64,000 nt of DNA from positions 930,001 to 994,000 of the forward strand of contig NZ_FMBM01000001.1 in NCBI RefSeq assembly GCF_900094735.1. Reading direction: 5' to 3'. Origin of the DNA: Saliniramus fredricksonii (lineage in GTDB: Bacteria; Pseudomonadota; Alphaproteobacteria; Rhizobiales; Beijerinckiaceae). Positions 9,784 through 18,524 of this stretch are shown here, in pieces; position 1 is the first letter of the stretch; each line of letters starts with the position of its first letter. The translations under genes were made by a program, and so were the position numbers. The notes under the pieces were generated by a model that was not told where the DNA came from, made no database searches, and was given only the letters and a program-made list of their open reading frames with translations.

Positions 9784-10551
9784 ATGGCAACGGCCAATTC
9801 TTCCGCCATTGACGGGTCCGAAACCATGCATGCGCATATTGTCCACGCCCATCCCGAACCGGCATCCTATAACGGCGCGCTCACCCGGACCGCCTGCGAC
9901 GCCCTGAGCGATCAGGGCGCCTCTGTCAGCGTGAGCGATCTCTACGAGGCGGGTTTCGATCCGGTGGAGCGCGGCATGCATTATGACGACAGGCTGGACC
10001 CGGACACCTTCGCTCCCCTGGCCGAACAGCGCCACGCCTCTCGTGGGGGCACACTCGCACCAGAGATCAGGCGGGAGATTGCCGCATTGGAGCGGGTGGA
10101 TCTGCTGATCCTGCAATTCCCGCTCTGGTGGCACGGGCCACCGGCCATCCTGAAGGGCTGGATGGATCGCGTCTTCGTCAATGGCGGCCTCTATACGAGC
10201 CGGATGCGTTATGATCGCGGCTATTTCCGGGGGCGGCGCGCTATTGTCTCGATGACCACCGGCGCGCCGCGCGAGGCCTTCGGTCCCGGCGGGCGCGGTG
10301 GCGATATCGGGACCATGCTTTGGCCGATCCACTACTCGTTGCACTATCTCGGCTTCGCAGTCCTGCCGCCCTTCCTTTCACACGGAATACAGGGCCACGG
10401 CTATCGCTATGCGGAAGACGACGCCCTGCAGGCCATGCTCGCCAATAATCTCCGTAGCTGGCGTGCGCGTTTGCAGGAGCTTGACGCGGATGCACCGCTC
10501 GCCTTTCCCGGATGGGACGATTGGGGTGCGCTGGGTGAGGCGATCCGCTGA
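9784..10551 (+). CDS. Flavodoxin-fold NAD(P)H:quinone oxidoreductase
   Basis: A 255-residue protein of the NQO1/MdaB/KefF flavin reductase superfamily. HAHPEPASYNGAL near the start is the FMN/FAD phosphate-binding loop. LLILQFPLWWHGPPAILKGWMDRVF (about residues 109-133) and the MTTGAPREAFGPGGRGGD loop are diagnostic. Such enzymes reduce quinones by two electrons in the cytosol, often in electrophile stress. It is divergent from a LysR regulator, which probably controls it. The start at 9784 is preceded by AAGAG; an internal ATG at 9826 would give a more typical N-terminus. Confidence 0.88.
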   Translation: MATANSSAIDGSETMHAHIVHAHPEPASYNGALTRTACDALSDQGASVSVSDLYEAGFDPVERGMHYDDRLDPDTFAPLAEQRHASRGGTLAPEIRREIAALERVDLLILQFPLWWHGPPAILKGWMDRVFVNGGLYTSRMRYDRGYFRGRRAIVSMTTGAPREAFGPGGRGGDIGTMLWPIHYSLHYLGFAVLPPFLSHGIQGHGYRYAEDDALQAMLANNLRSWRARLQELDADAPLAFPGWDDWGALGEAIR

Positions 10552-10566
10552 CGATCGGCTTCGCCG

Positions 10567-11856
10567 TTACTCCGCAGCGATCAGCGGGGTCGTTTCCGTT
10601 TCCGCGCGTATCGCCGCATCAAGGATCGCGAGGCCCTCTTCGAGCACCGGGATCGGTGTCGTCAGCGGTGCGAGTACCTTGACGACCTCGTCCTCGGGAC
10701 CCGACGTCTCGATGATCAGGCCGTTACGCCACGCCGTCTCGCAGATTCGCGCCGCGCGTGCGCCGGAACCGACATCCAATCCACGCATCATGCCGCGACC
10801 CTTGAGCCGGACCCGTCCGATCACGTCGCCGCTCGCCGCAAGGCGTGATGCGACGATATTGCCGGCTTTTCGAATCTGGGTTTCGAGCCCGTTATCGCTG
10901 CAGAATTTCTCGATCGCGACCCGCGCGGTGACGAAGGCATGGGTGTTGCCACGGAAAGTCCCGTTATGCTCGGCCGGTTTCAGCACGTCGTGCTCCCGGT
11001 TGATGAGTACGAGGCTCATGGGCAGGCCGAAGCCGGAGATCGACTTCGCCATGGTCACCATGTCGGGGATGATCCCGGCCTCTTCGAACGAGAAAAAGCT
11101 TCCGGTGCGACCGCACCCGGCCTGGACATCGTCGATGATCAGGAGTGCGCCGTGATTTCGCGCCAGTTCCGCGACCTTGCGCAGCCATTCCGGCCGTGCG
11201 GCATTGAGCCCGCCTTCACCCTGTACCGTTTCCAGCAGGATCGCGGCCGGGGCATCGAGCCCGGACGACGCGTCTTCGAGCATCCGTTCGAGCAATGCGG
11301 CGCTGTCCAGACCTTCGAGATAGTCGTCATAGGGCAGGCGCGTGACCCCGGACAATGCGATGTGCGCTCCGCCGCGATGATAGCCGTTCCCGGTGGCGGC
11401 GAGGGCTCCAAGGGTGACGCCGTGAAAACCGTTTGTGAAGGCGATGACGTTGCTGCGCCCAGTCGCCTTGCGCGCGATCTTGAGCGCCGCCTCGACAGCG
11501 TTGGCGCCGGTCGGGCCGGGGAACATTACCTTATAGTCCAGCCCGCGCGGGCCGAGGATATACTGCTCGAATACATCAAGAAATGCACCCTTTGCTCTGG
11601 TGTGCATGTCGAGCCCGTGGGCGATGCCATCCGAGGCGATGTGTTCGATCAGAGCAGCCTTCATGTCGGGATCGTTATGACCGTAGTTCAGGGACGCACA
11701 ACCCGCGAGAAAGTCGATGCGGCGGGTCCCGTCCACATCGAAAATCTCGGCGCCGCGGGCCGATGCGAAGACCGCACCGAAAGCGCGGCAATAGCTGCGT
11801 ACCTCCGATTCACGCCGTTCGAATAGCGTTTCCGTGTCAGCTTGTTCGGACATCAT
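10567..11856 (-). CDS. ectB: Diaminobutyrate-2-oxoglutarate transaminase
   Basis: First step of ectoine synthesis: makes L-2,4-diaminobutyrate from aspartate semialdehyde and glutamate. It is a class III PLP aminotransferase of 429 residues with the typical opening FERRESEVRSYCRAFGAVFA, the cofactor region FPGPTGANAVEAALKIARK, DDVQAGCGRTGSFFSFE, and the PLP lysine in MVTMAKSISGFGLPMS. The start ATGATG at 11853-11856 follows AGGAGG by 7 bases. It is the last gene of a six-gene minus-strand operon. In classical ect operons ectB lies between ectA and ectC; here it comes after ectC. Confidence 0.96.
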   Translation of the reverse strand: MMSEQADTETLFERRESEVRSYCRAFGAVFASARGAEIFDVDGTRRIDFLAGCASLNYGHNDPDMKAALIEHIASDGIAHGLDMHTRAKGAFLDVFEQYILGPRGLDYKVMFPGPTGANAVEAALKIARKATGRSNVIAFTNGFHGVTLGALAATGNGYHRGGAHIALSGVTRLPYDDYLEGLDSAALLERMLEDASSGLDAPAAILLETVQGEGGLNAARPEWLRKVAELARNHGALLIIDDVQAGCGRTGSFFSFEEAGIIPDMVTMAKSISGFGLPMSLVLINREHDVLKPAEHNGTFRGNTHAFVTARVAIEKFCSDNGLETQIRKAGNIVASRLAASGDVIGRVRLKGRGMMRGLDVGSGARAARICETAWRNGLIIETSGPEDEVVKVLAPLTTPIPVLEEGLAILDAAIRAETETTPLIAAE

Positions 11857-11979
11857 GGTGTTTCCTCCTGGATAGCGCCTGACGATGGGGCGTCGACTGC
11901 CGAGCAAGCCCTGCAGTCGATCGCACCGCATGAAGCGCCGCAATGCGGGTTGACTCGAAAGGAGTCCGACCGGTGTCGA

Positions 11980-12384
11980 TCAGGCCTTGGCCAGGGTCTT
12001 CGGCGCCGGATAGGCGCCATCGGCATCGTGGTCTTCACGCCCCGTCACCGGTGGATTGAAGACGCATATCGCCCGGAACAGCGTCTTCGGGCGCAGGGTA
12101 TGGCGATCATGCTTGTCGAGGAGATACATATCGCCGGGACGGATCATGTGAACTTCTCCGGTATCCCGGTTCGCGACTTCGCATTCTCCCTCGACACACA
12201 AGACCGCCTCGTAATGGTTCTTGTACCAGAGATCGGTCACCGTTCCCGGATAAACTGTCGTCTCATGCAGCGAAAAACCGACATTATCGTCTTCGAGGAT
12301 GAGGCGTTTGCTCCGCCAGGTGCCGAGAGCGCCCTTGACGTCGCGATCCGTGTCCGTGATTTCATTCAGTGAGCGGATGATCAT
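11980..12384 (-). CDS. ectC: L-ectoine synthase
   Basis: Cyclises N-gamma-acetyl-diaminobutyrate to ectoine, an osmoprotectant. It is an iron-dependent cupin of 134 residues, the normal length. Visible family signatures are MIIRSLNEI at the start, [20 protein letters not shown] (Glu metal ligand), [15 protein letters not shown] with the Tyr ligand region, and [14 protein letters not shown] with the His ligand. It looks intact. It lies 38 bases after the carrier-protein gene and 124 bases before ectB, in the same direction. Confidence 0.97.
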   Translation of the reverse strand: MIIRSLNEITDTDRDVKGALGTWRSKRLILEDDNVGFSLHETTVYPGTVTDLWYKNHYEAVLCVEGECEVANRDTGEVHMIRPGDMYLLDKHDRHTLRPKTLFRAICVFNPPVTGREDHDADGAYPAPKTLAKA

Positions 12385-12422
12385 TGCAGTTTTCCTTAGT
12401 TCACGATTTCGAATAATAGGGA

Positions 12423-12692
12423 TCAGGCAGCGGCCTTGATATTGACCAGGAATGTTGAATAGCCACCGACGGTCTCGAAATCTTTGATGTCTAGTTCTTC
12501 AGGGTCGACGTTGAATCCCAGCATGTCTTCCAGCTCCATGAGCGTTTCGAGCATGCTCATCGAATCGAGCCGGAATTCCTGAAACAGGTTCATCTCGTCG
12601 TCGAGAGGGGGAACCTGTTCTTCGAGGACTGTGGCGAGCGCCTTGCGCAAGTCCTGCCGCGCTTCGTTGATCGTGTAGAGTGATTCAGACAA
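12423..12692 (-). CDS. Small acyl/peptidyl carrier protein
   Basis: An 89-residue four-helix carrier protein. [25 protein letters not shown] contains the DS(x)3L phosphopantetheine attachment motif, with the modified Ser at about residue 48. The start is TTG at 12692, overlapping the stop of the upstream ligase gene by 8 bases and preceded by GAAGGAAG. The overlap implies coupled translation with the ligase, which presumably loads it. Carrier proteins of this type hold an amino or fatty acyl group as a thioester. It does not belong to classical ectoine operons and points to a thioester-bound intermediate here. Confidence 0.85.
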   Translation of the reverse strand: MSESLYTINEARQDLRKALATVLEEQVPPLDDEMNLFQEFRLDSMSMLETLMELEDMLGFNVDPEELDIKDFETVGGYSTFLVNIKAAA

Positions 12693-14242
12693 GGGAGACT
12701 TCCTTCTTTTCGATTTGCGCCCGTTCGGGCATGGCTTCGTATTCGAGCAGTCGCACGAGGGCTTTGCGGTCGAACTTGTTGTTTGCCGTTCGCGGCATCT
12801 GGGCGAGATAACGAATTTTTTCGGGGACCTTGTGCGGCTCGAGTCGGCCAGCGAGGAACCGGCGCAGTTTCGCCCCGGCATCGGTATGATCGCGGAGATC
12901 CGCACTGCCCGGAGAGACGAAGAGGGTGCCCGTTCGCCCGGCAGTCGGCGGGACCATGACCGCATGCTGAACATCTTCCGCTTCAGCGCAGGCCGCTTCG
13001 ATCTCGGTACAGCTGACCCGAAAACCGCGCACTTTGAAGATGTCGTCACGCCGCCCTTCGCAATAGAGGTAACCTTCGGCATCCATTCGGCCGTAATCGC
13101 CGGTATGCAGGCGGCGCAAGGTTGCGTGGCGGGGTACGATAGGTGGCGTCCGTGAGTGCCTGCGCATTCCAGTAGCCGGCCATCAGATGCGGCCCGGAGA
13201 CGACGAACTCGCCGGTCTTGCCCGGAGGCAGCGCCTGCCCCGCCTCGTCCACGACCTCGACACGCGTGCCGCGCAGCGGCACCCCGCAGGTACCGGGCCT
13301 CGCCAGATCGGCATCAACCGGCGCAATGCTCACCCGCTTGCACTCGGTCAGCCCGTACATCAGCTGGAAACCTAGGCCCGGGAACGCATCACGCAGGACC
13401 CGGATTGATTTCGGAGAAGGCGCTGCACCGGTATTCGTGATGAGCCGTAATGCCGGCAATTCTCCGGGCTTTCGCCTGCCCAATACGGCGAGCGTTTCGA
13501 TCATCACCGGTACGGCGGCAAGCACGTCGGCACTGCTTTGCTTGAGCGCCTTGAACAATCCCAGACCGCCGATGCCGGGATCCTCGAGACAAAGCGTACA
13601 GCCGGATGCCAAGGCCAGAAACACTTGGTACAGACCGTAATCGAACGATAGCGGTATGGCGCAGAAGATCCGATCGCCCGCGCGGTAGTCGAGGGCCTCG
13701 GCAATTGCGCCGACTGCAAACACCGCCTGGCGATGCGGACAGGTGACGCCTTTCGGACGGCCCGTCGATCCCGACGTATAGATCATGCAGGCGAGATCTT
13801 CGCCGATCAGGGTCGAAGCAGGCAGCAACCCGTTGGCGATAGCCGCATTCTCGGATCTGAGATCGGCGAGATCGGGCACAGCGACGCGTCCTGAGATGGT
13901 CTCGGCAGTCCAGGTCTCGGATTTTGCCGACAGGATCAAGACCGCGCCGGCATCTTGTGCGATATATGCCCGCTGCTCGGTCGGTGTGGATGGATGGACC
14001 GGGATGAAACAACCGCCGGCCATGTTGACGGCATGGATCAGCACCACAGTCATTGCCGAGTTCGACGCTTCGACGACGACCCGGTCGCCATGCTTCACGC
14101 CCTGCGAGGCCAACCACGCGGCTGCAATGCGCGATGTTTCCGCGAGCCGAGCAGTCGTGAGCCTTGTTTCGCCGCATTCGATTGCTACATGTTCGGGAGA
14201 GGCTGCGGCGGCTGCTTCGAGAAATTCGTGCAGATATTTCAC
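12685..14242 (-). pseudogene. AMP-forming amino/acyl ligase, frameshifted
   Basis: An adenylation-domain protein of about 515 residues in two frames. The N-terminal frame (14242 to about 13140) holds the start KYLHEFLEAAAAASPEHVA and the A3 ATP motif MIYTSGSTGRPKGV, and runs to GYWNAQALTDATYRTP. The C-terminal frame (about 13140 to 12685) holds A7 LHTGDYGRM, A8 RDDIFKVRGFRVS and the A10 lysine in NNKFDRKALV. One base is missing or two extra between 13110 and 13150; all motifs on both sides are intact, so the lesion is recent, an assembly error, or recoding. The GTG start at 14242 follows AAGGAG and overlaps the preceding stop as GTGA. It probably adenylates an acid and loads the adjacent carrier protein. 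Confidence 0.85.
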
Positions 14243-15996
14243 GTCATCGACTCCTTGCGCGCTCTGCTTCGGTTCGGCATGGGCACGACAAACAACCCCT
14301 GCGCGGATGCGATCTTCTCCGGTGGGTCGACTTTCTCGACCGCCGAGCTTCCCGGATCGCATGCCCTTACGGTTCGCAAGGCTTCGACCTCGACGAAACG
14401 GCGCAGTCGGCTCTGTCGGTTTATTCTGGCGCGCACGGTGATGAAGTCGCCCGGTCGTGCCGGTTTGAGGAATTCGACTCCCTCCCAACGCTGCAAGAGG
14501 CTCTCGTCCCCATCATGGATCGCGGCAAGGCCCGTAACCGCATCACCGAACAGCTTCATGATGTGCGCGCCATCGACAAGCGCGCCACCGTAATGGGCAT
14601 CGGAGGCCGACAGTCGTACCGAGATCGAGAAGCTTTTATCGACCGGCGGAAGCGGCAGATCGTCAGGGAGGCGATAGCGACCGACGATATCGTTCGTGTC
14701 GTCACCCGCGCGCACCAGGTGCAGTTCATCACCATCGACGAGTACTTCGTTCGGGTAGCCGTGACTGAGAAATCCGGTGGGTGAGGCACTGGGCCCGTAG
14801 GCGCCCGAGCACAGTACCGCCAGCACGTCGCCCTCCGCGACATCACCGAGATCCGCCTTGCGCGCGAGTGTGTCGCTGGGCGTACACAATGGCCCGGTGA
14901 CAGTCGTTTTGGTGAGGCCCTGGCAGCCGTCCCGCGAGAGGTTGAGAATAGGGAAAGAACGTTTGGCAAAGCCGCCGACGCCGACAGCCGCCATGTGCAG
15001 GTTCGTGCCGCCGTCGGCAATCGCGAAAACTTCACCGCGGGATTCCTTGGTGTAGTGCACGCGTGTGAGCATCGCGCCGGAGCCCGCGGTCAGATAACGG
15101 CCGAGTTCTATGATGACGCGGGTATTCGGGCAGGTCTCGCGGAAGCGGGAGACGGTCTCATTGATGCCGAGCGCGAGTGTTTCGAGGTCCAACGCGCTTT
15201 CATTGTCGAAATAGGGAATGCCGAAGCCGCCCCCTACATCAACCGCTTCGACCGGTATGTCGAGCAATGCGCCGAGGCGCCGCGCCATATCGAGAATGTT
15301 GACCGTATTTTCGATGATCGGTCCGGCTTCCAGAAAACGTGTGCCCATATACACGTGGAAGCCCATTACCCGCACGCGCGGTAGCCCGGCCATGACGTCT
15401 CGCAGATCGGGGACCTGCTCGATATCGATGCCGAACTGTCGCGGCTTTCCGCTCATCGTCAGCCCGGAGCCGCTCGTCGTGAAATCGGGATTGATCCGAA
15501 GCATGACGTCGACGGGCCGCTGAAGACCCTGCTCGCGCGCCAGCTCGTCAATGATTTCCAACTCCCGTGCAGATTCGGCCACGATCGCGAATATGCCGAA
15601 GCGCAAGCAGTCTCCGATTTCGTCACGGGTCTTGGCCGGCCCGACGAAGATGATGTTGCTGGCCGGAACGCCGACACGTATCGCGGTATGCAGTTCGGCG
15701 CGGGAAGAAACCTCGGCTCCGGCGCCGCAGGATTTCAAACAGTCTACGATGGCTGCGTTCGGATTCGCCTTCAGCGAATACAAGATGTCGATGGTCGGAG
15801 ACAGCCGACGCCGCAGCTCTGCAAAGTTTGCGCGTATGTAATCTGCGTTGTATACGAATGCGGGTGTCCCGAACTTTACTCCGACGCGCTCCGCAAGCTC
15901 GCGATTCGGCAGCCAGGCTCCCGTGGCATCGTGTATGTCGAAGCTGGCGCGCGGCGCGGACATTTCTCCGGTGACCGGCATGTGTGCGTTGTTCAT
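14239..15996 (-). CDS. PLP (fold III) decarboxylase fused to an ammonia-lyase-like hotdog domain
   Basis: A 585-residue fusion. Residues about 30-430 are an ornithine/diaminopimelate-type decarboxylase: the PLP lysine in LYSLKANPN (Lys76), the glycine loop AVDVGGGFGIPY, ELGRYLTAGSG in place of the usual EPGR, and the active-site CSGAYGPSASP. Residues about 455-585 match 3-aminobutyryl-CoA / beta-alanyl-CoA ammonia-lyase hotdog proteins (SVRLSASDAHYGGALVDG, KLFGDAVT, DGDESLLQRWEGVEFLKPARPGDFI). The ATG at 15996 forms an ATGA overlap with the ectA stop and follows GGAGG. Decarboxylases of this fold can act on amino acids tethered to carrier proteins (BtrK in butirosin synthesis), which fits the ligase and carrier genes next door. 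Substrate unknown. Confidence 0.88.
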   Translation of the reverse strand: MNNAHMPVTGEMSAPRASFDIHDATGAWLPNRELAERVGVKFGTPAFVYNADYIRANFAELRRRLSPTIDILYSLKANPNAAIVDCLKSCGAGAEVSSRAELHTAIRVGVPASNIIFVGPAKTRDEIGDCLRFGIFAIVAESARELEIIDELAREQGLQRPVDVMLRINPDFTTSGSGLTMSGKPRQFGIDIEQVPDLRDVMAGLPRVRVMGFHVYMGTRFLEAGPIIENTVNILDMARRLGALLDIPVEAVDVGGGFGIPYFDNESALDLETLALGINETVSRFRETCPNTRVIIELGRYLTAGSGAMLTRVHYTKESRGEVFAIADGGTNLHMAAVGVGGFAKRSFPILNLSRDGCQGLTKTTVTGPLCTPSDTLARKADLGDVAEGDVLAVLCSGAYGPSASPTGFLSHGYPNEVLVDGDELHLVRAGDDTNDIVGRYRLPDDLPLPPVDKSFSISVRLSASDAHYGGALVDGAHIMKLFGDAVTGLAAIHDGDESLLQRWEGVEFLKPARPGDFITVRARINRQSRLRRFVEVEALRTVRACDPGSSAVEKVDPPEKIASAQGLFVVPMPNRSRARKESMT

Positions 15997-16580
15997 GCGG
16001 AGACCTCCGAAGACGTGCGCGCCGGTGCCGGCATGGCGCGCGCCGACATATCCGACATATCCGGTGCATCCGGTCGGTCCAGGCATATCCGCATCAGAAT
16101 TTCGTCGTGATGGTCATGACCTTCGCCGGCAAGCAGACTTCCCGGATAGAGAAGCTCCTCCTCGATCCGTCCGCCGAAACGCTTGGCCAAGGTCTTCATC
16201 AGGACGCGAATGGCTTTGTTGTCCTGGTCGACGGAGGCTTCGATCCGATCCGCACCGCGCGCGATCTCGCGCTCCACGGCGTGGGCAATCATGTCGACGC
16301 CCAGTCCGGCCACTCCATGGCGAGGCCGGGTGGCCGTCTGCCAAAGGAAATACGTGCCGGGGTTTCGCGGCGAGCGGAAGCCTGTCAGGAATCCGATCAC
16401 CTCGCCATTCGCAATGGCTACAATGGATTGCTCAGCGAAGTGCGTGCACCACAAGGCGTAAGCGTATTGGCTATTCGCATCGAGGCGCTGCGTTGTGTTG
16501 ACCAGGCCAAGAATATCCTTGGCCCAAGTTGAACAGTTGAATTGGACGAAGCGGGAACATTTTTCCGTAAGCCATTGATG
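15993..16580 (-). CDS. ectA: Diaminobutyrate acetyltransferase-like protein, start unresolved
   Basis: A GNAT protein with EctA signatures: RLDANSQYAYALWCTHFAEQ, then GEVIGFLTGFRSPRNPGTYFLWQTA and RIEASVDQDNKAIRVLMKTLAKRFGG. EctA acetylates the gamma-amino group of diaminobutyrate. The frame is open up to a stop at 16581, but no ATG, GTG or TTG precedes the conserved region. A possible ATG at 16560 lies in another frame and would need a one-base shift near 16535. An IS1634 element sits just upstream (from about 16593), so the native promoter is displaced. Either the gene is damaged or a rare start is used. The C-terminus is longer than usual and ends in an ATGA overlap with the fusion gene. 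Confidence 0.75.
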   Translation of the reverse strand, partial: HQWLTEKCSRFVQFNCSTWAKDILGLVNTTQRLDANSQYAYALWCTHFAEQSIVAIANGEVIGFLTGFRSPRNPGTYFLWQTATRPRHGVAGLGVDMIAHAVEREIARGADRIEASVDQDNKAIRVLMKTLAKRFGGRIEEELLYPGSLLAGEGHDHHDEILMRICLDRPDAPDMSDMSARAMPAPARTSSEVSA

Positions 16581-16592
16581 TTATTGAGGTGG

Positions 16593-18353
16593 GGTCGGTG
16601 GGCGTCAGTTTGTGTGGTGCTAAATAATGTAAGAATAGGCGTTTCATTGCTTGACGAATGGAGGTTTCTGAGATGCTAATTCGGCATGTTCGTGCGCGAG
16701 AAGACCATCAATGGCTACACCTACATCTACCTTGTGGAGAATGTCCGCGAGGGTGGCCGCACGAAGCAGCGCATCATCCGCAATCTCGGACGCAAGGAAA
16801 CGGTTCTCGCCAGCAAGGATCTCGATCGCCTGGCCGCCTCGGTCGGACGGTTCACGGAACGGGCCATGGTCCTGGATGCCATCAACAACGGTGATGTGGC
16901 GCGATACGAAGCTCGTCGCATCGGCGGGCCGCTGCTCTTCGGGCGCCTGTGGCAGCAACTCGGCATCGATCAGGTGATCGCTGATCAGCTTGGGGAACGC
17001 GGCTTCGAATTCCCGGTGGAGCGGGCCGTGTTCACCGCGACGCTGCACCGTCTGTTCGTCTCCGGCTCGGATCGCGACTGCGCGTCCTGGATGCAGGATT
17101 ACGACATTCCCGGTGCCGACGATCTGTCGCTGCACCATTTCTATCGGGCCATGGCCTGGCTCGGAGAAGATCTGCCAAAGGACGAGCAGAAGGATGCGAC
17201 GCCCTTTTCGCCGCGTACCGTCAAGGACGTGATCGAGGAGGCGCTGTTTGCGCGCCGGCGCGACCTGTTTACCGATCTCTCCATCGTCTTCATGGACACG
17301 ACCTCCCTGTCCTTCCACGGCGAAGGCGGCGAGACGCTGGGGGCACGGGGCTATTCCAAGGACCATCGCCCTGATCTCAACCAGATGATCCTCGCCGTCA
17401 TCGTCGATGCCGATGGCCGCCCGGTCTGCACCGAGATGATGCCAGGTAACACCGCCGATGTCGCCATCCTGCTGCCGATCGTGCAGCGGCTGCGCAGCCG
17501 TTTCGGTATCACCCGAGCCTGCATCGTGGCGGATCGGGGCATGATCTCGCAGGCCACGATCACGGCGCTAGAGGAACAGGGTCTGGAATATGTGTTGGGT
17601 GTGCGCGAGCGCACCGACGCACGCATGCGCCGGGTTCTCGACGATCCGCAACCCCTCACGCCGCTCCTCGTCGAGCGCAGCCAGGGCGAGACGCAGCTCT
17701 TCGCCAAGGAGGTCGTCGTCGACGGGGTCCGCTACATCGTCTGCCGCAACGAGGCGCAGGCCGAGAAGGACCGCGAGGACCGCCAGGCCATCATCGCTGC
17801 CCTCGATACGCAGTTGAAGAAGGGCGACAAGGCCCTCGTCGGCAACTCCGCCTACAGGCGTTATCTCAACACCACGACGCGTGATGCCTTCGAGATCGAT
17901 GCCGGCAAGATCGCCGAGGAAGCCCGCTATGACGGGATCTTCGTCCTGCGCACCAACGCGAGGATTTCTCCGCTTCAGGCGATGCTGCGCTACCGGGACC
18001 TGCTCACCGTCGAGACGCTGTTTCGTGTCGCCAAGGCGACGCTCTCGACACGTCCGATCTTCCATTCATCCGATGCCGCCATCCGCGGCCACGTCTTCTG
18101 CTCCTTCCTCGCCCTGATGCTGCACAAGGAGCTGTTCGACCGCTGCACCGAAGCCGGGATCAAACCCGAGTGGCGCCCGCTCCTGCGTGATCTCGACCGC
18201 CTGCAGAGCGGCAAAATCGAAAAGGACGGACGCAGCATTGCCATCCGTACCCCGGTAAGCGGTCAGGTCGGGCCGGTATTCCGCGCCGTCGGCGTGGCGC
18301 TGCCGCCGAACATCGCCGAAACCGAAGCTGCTTGACCGCACGACCCTCCGACC
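16593..18353 (+). mobile_element. IS1634-family insertion sequence
   Basis: About 1.76 kb around an IS1634-type transposase. The proposed ends are a short inverted repeat, GGTCGGTGGG at 16593-16602 and its complement with one change at 18344-18353, flanked by GTGG on both sides (16589-16592 and 18354-18357). The repeat is short, so the exact ends are tentative. It landed just upstream of ectA. Confidence 0.6.
16686..18335 (+). CDS. IS1634-family transposase
   Basis: A 549-residue DDE transposase of the IS4 superfamily, IS1634 group. The N-terminus reads MFVREKTINGYTYIYLVENVREGG, typical of the group. The first catalytic Asp is in IVFMDTTSLSFHGEGGETLG, the second in ACIVADRGMISQ, and the C-terminal region has the Y-(2)-R-(3)-E type box around LTVETLFRVAK. 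Full length, with no frameshift seen, so it may be active. Confidence 0.93.
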   Translation: MFVREKTINGYTYIYLVENVREGGRTKQRIIRNLGRKETVLASKDLDRLAASVGRFTERAMVLDAINNGDVARYEARRIGGPLLFGRLWQQLGIDQVIADQLGERGFEFPVERAVFTATLHRLFVSGSDRDCASWMQDYDIPGADDLSLHHFYRAMAWLGEDLPKDEQKDATPFSPRTVKDVIEEALFARRRDLFTDLSIVFMDTTSLSFHGEGGETLGARGYSKDHRPDLNQMILAVIVDADGRPVCTEMMPGNTADVAILLPIVQRLRSRFGITRACIVADRGMISQATITALEEQGLEYVLGVRERTDARMRRVLDDPQPLTPLLVERSQGETQLFAKEVVVDGVRYIVCRNEAQAEKDREDRQAIIAALDTQLKKGDKALVGNSAYRRYLNTTTRDAFEIDAGKIAEEARYDGIFVLRTNARISPLQAMLRYRDLLTVETLFRVAKATLSTRPIFHSSDAAIRGHVFCSFLALMLHKELFDRCTEAGIKPEWRPLLRDLDRLQSGKIEKDGRSIAIRTPVSGQVGPVFRAVGVALPPNIAETEAA

Positions 18354-18524
18354 GTGGTGCTAAAAGCGCGAAGGCGCCCCCTATCCCATTGAAAATTCAT
18401 AATTATCGGAAATCAGGTGTTTAAGTTGGGTTAGGATGGAGGGTAATCGTCGTCTGGGAGTGCGAGTTGAGGTCCGCAAATCAGGTGGCTGGGGCTGTGC
18501 GCAGAGTCGCGGATGAAATTTGCC

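Noticed and set aside
10567-16580. Reading the ligase/decarboxylase/carrier genes as an exosortase-A-associated module
   Set aside because: Exosortase loci carry similar ligase and decarboxylase genes, but no exosortase, PEP-CTERM protein or related genes are present here, and the operon is interleaved with ect genes.
16614-18364. Direct repeat GTGGTGCTAAA at 16614-16624 and 18354-18364 as the target duplication of IS1634
   Set aside because: With those boundaries the element would have no terminal inverted repeats. The GGTCGG(T/A)GGG repeat with 4-base GTGG flanks fits better, leaving the 11-base repeat unexplained or fortuitous.
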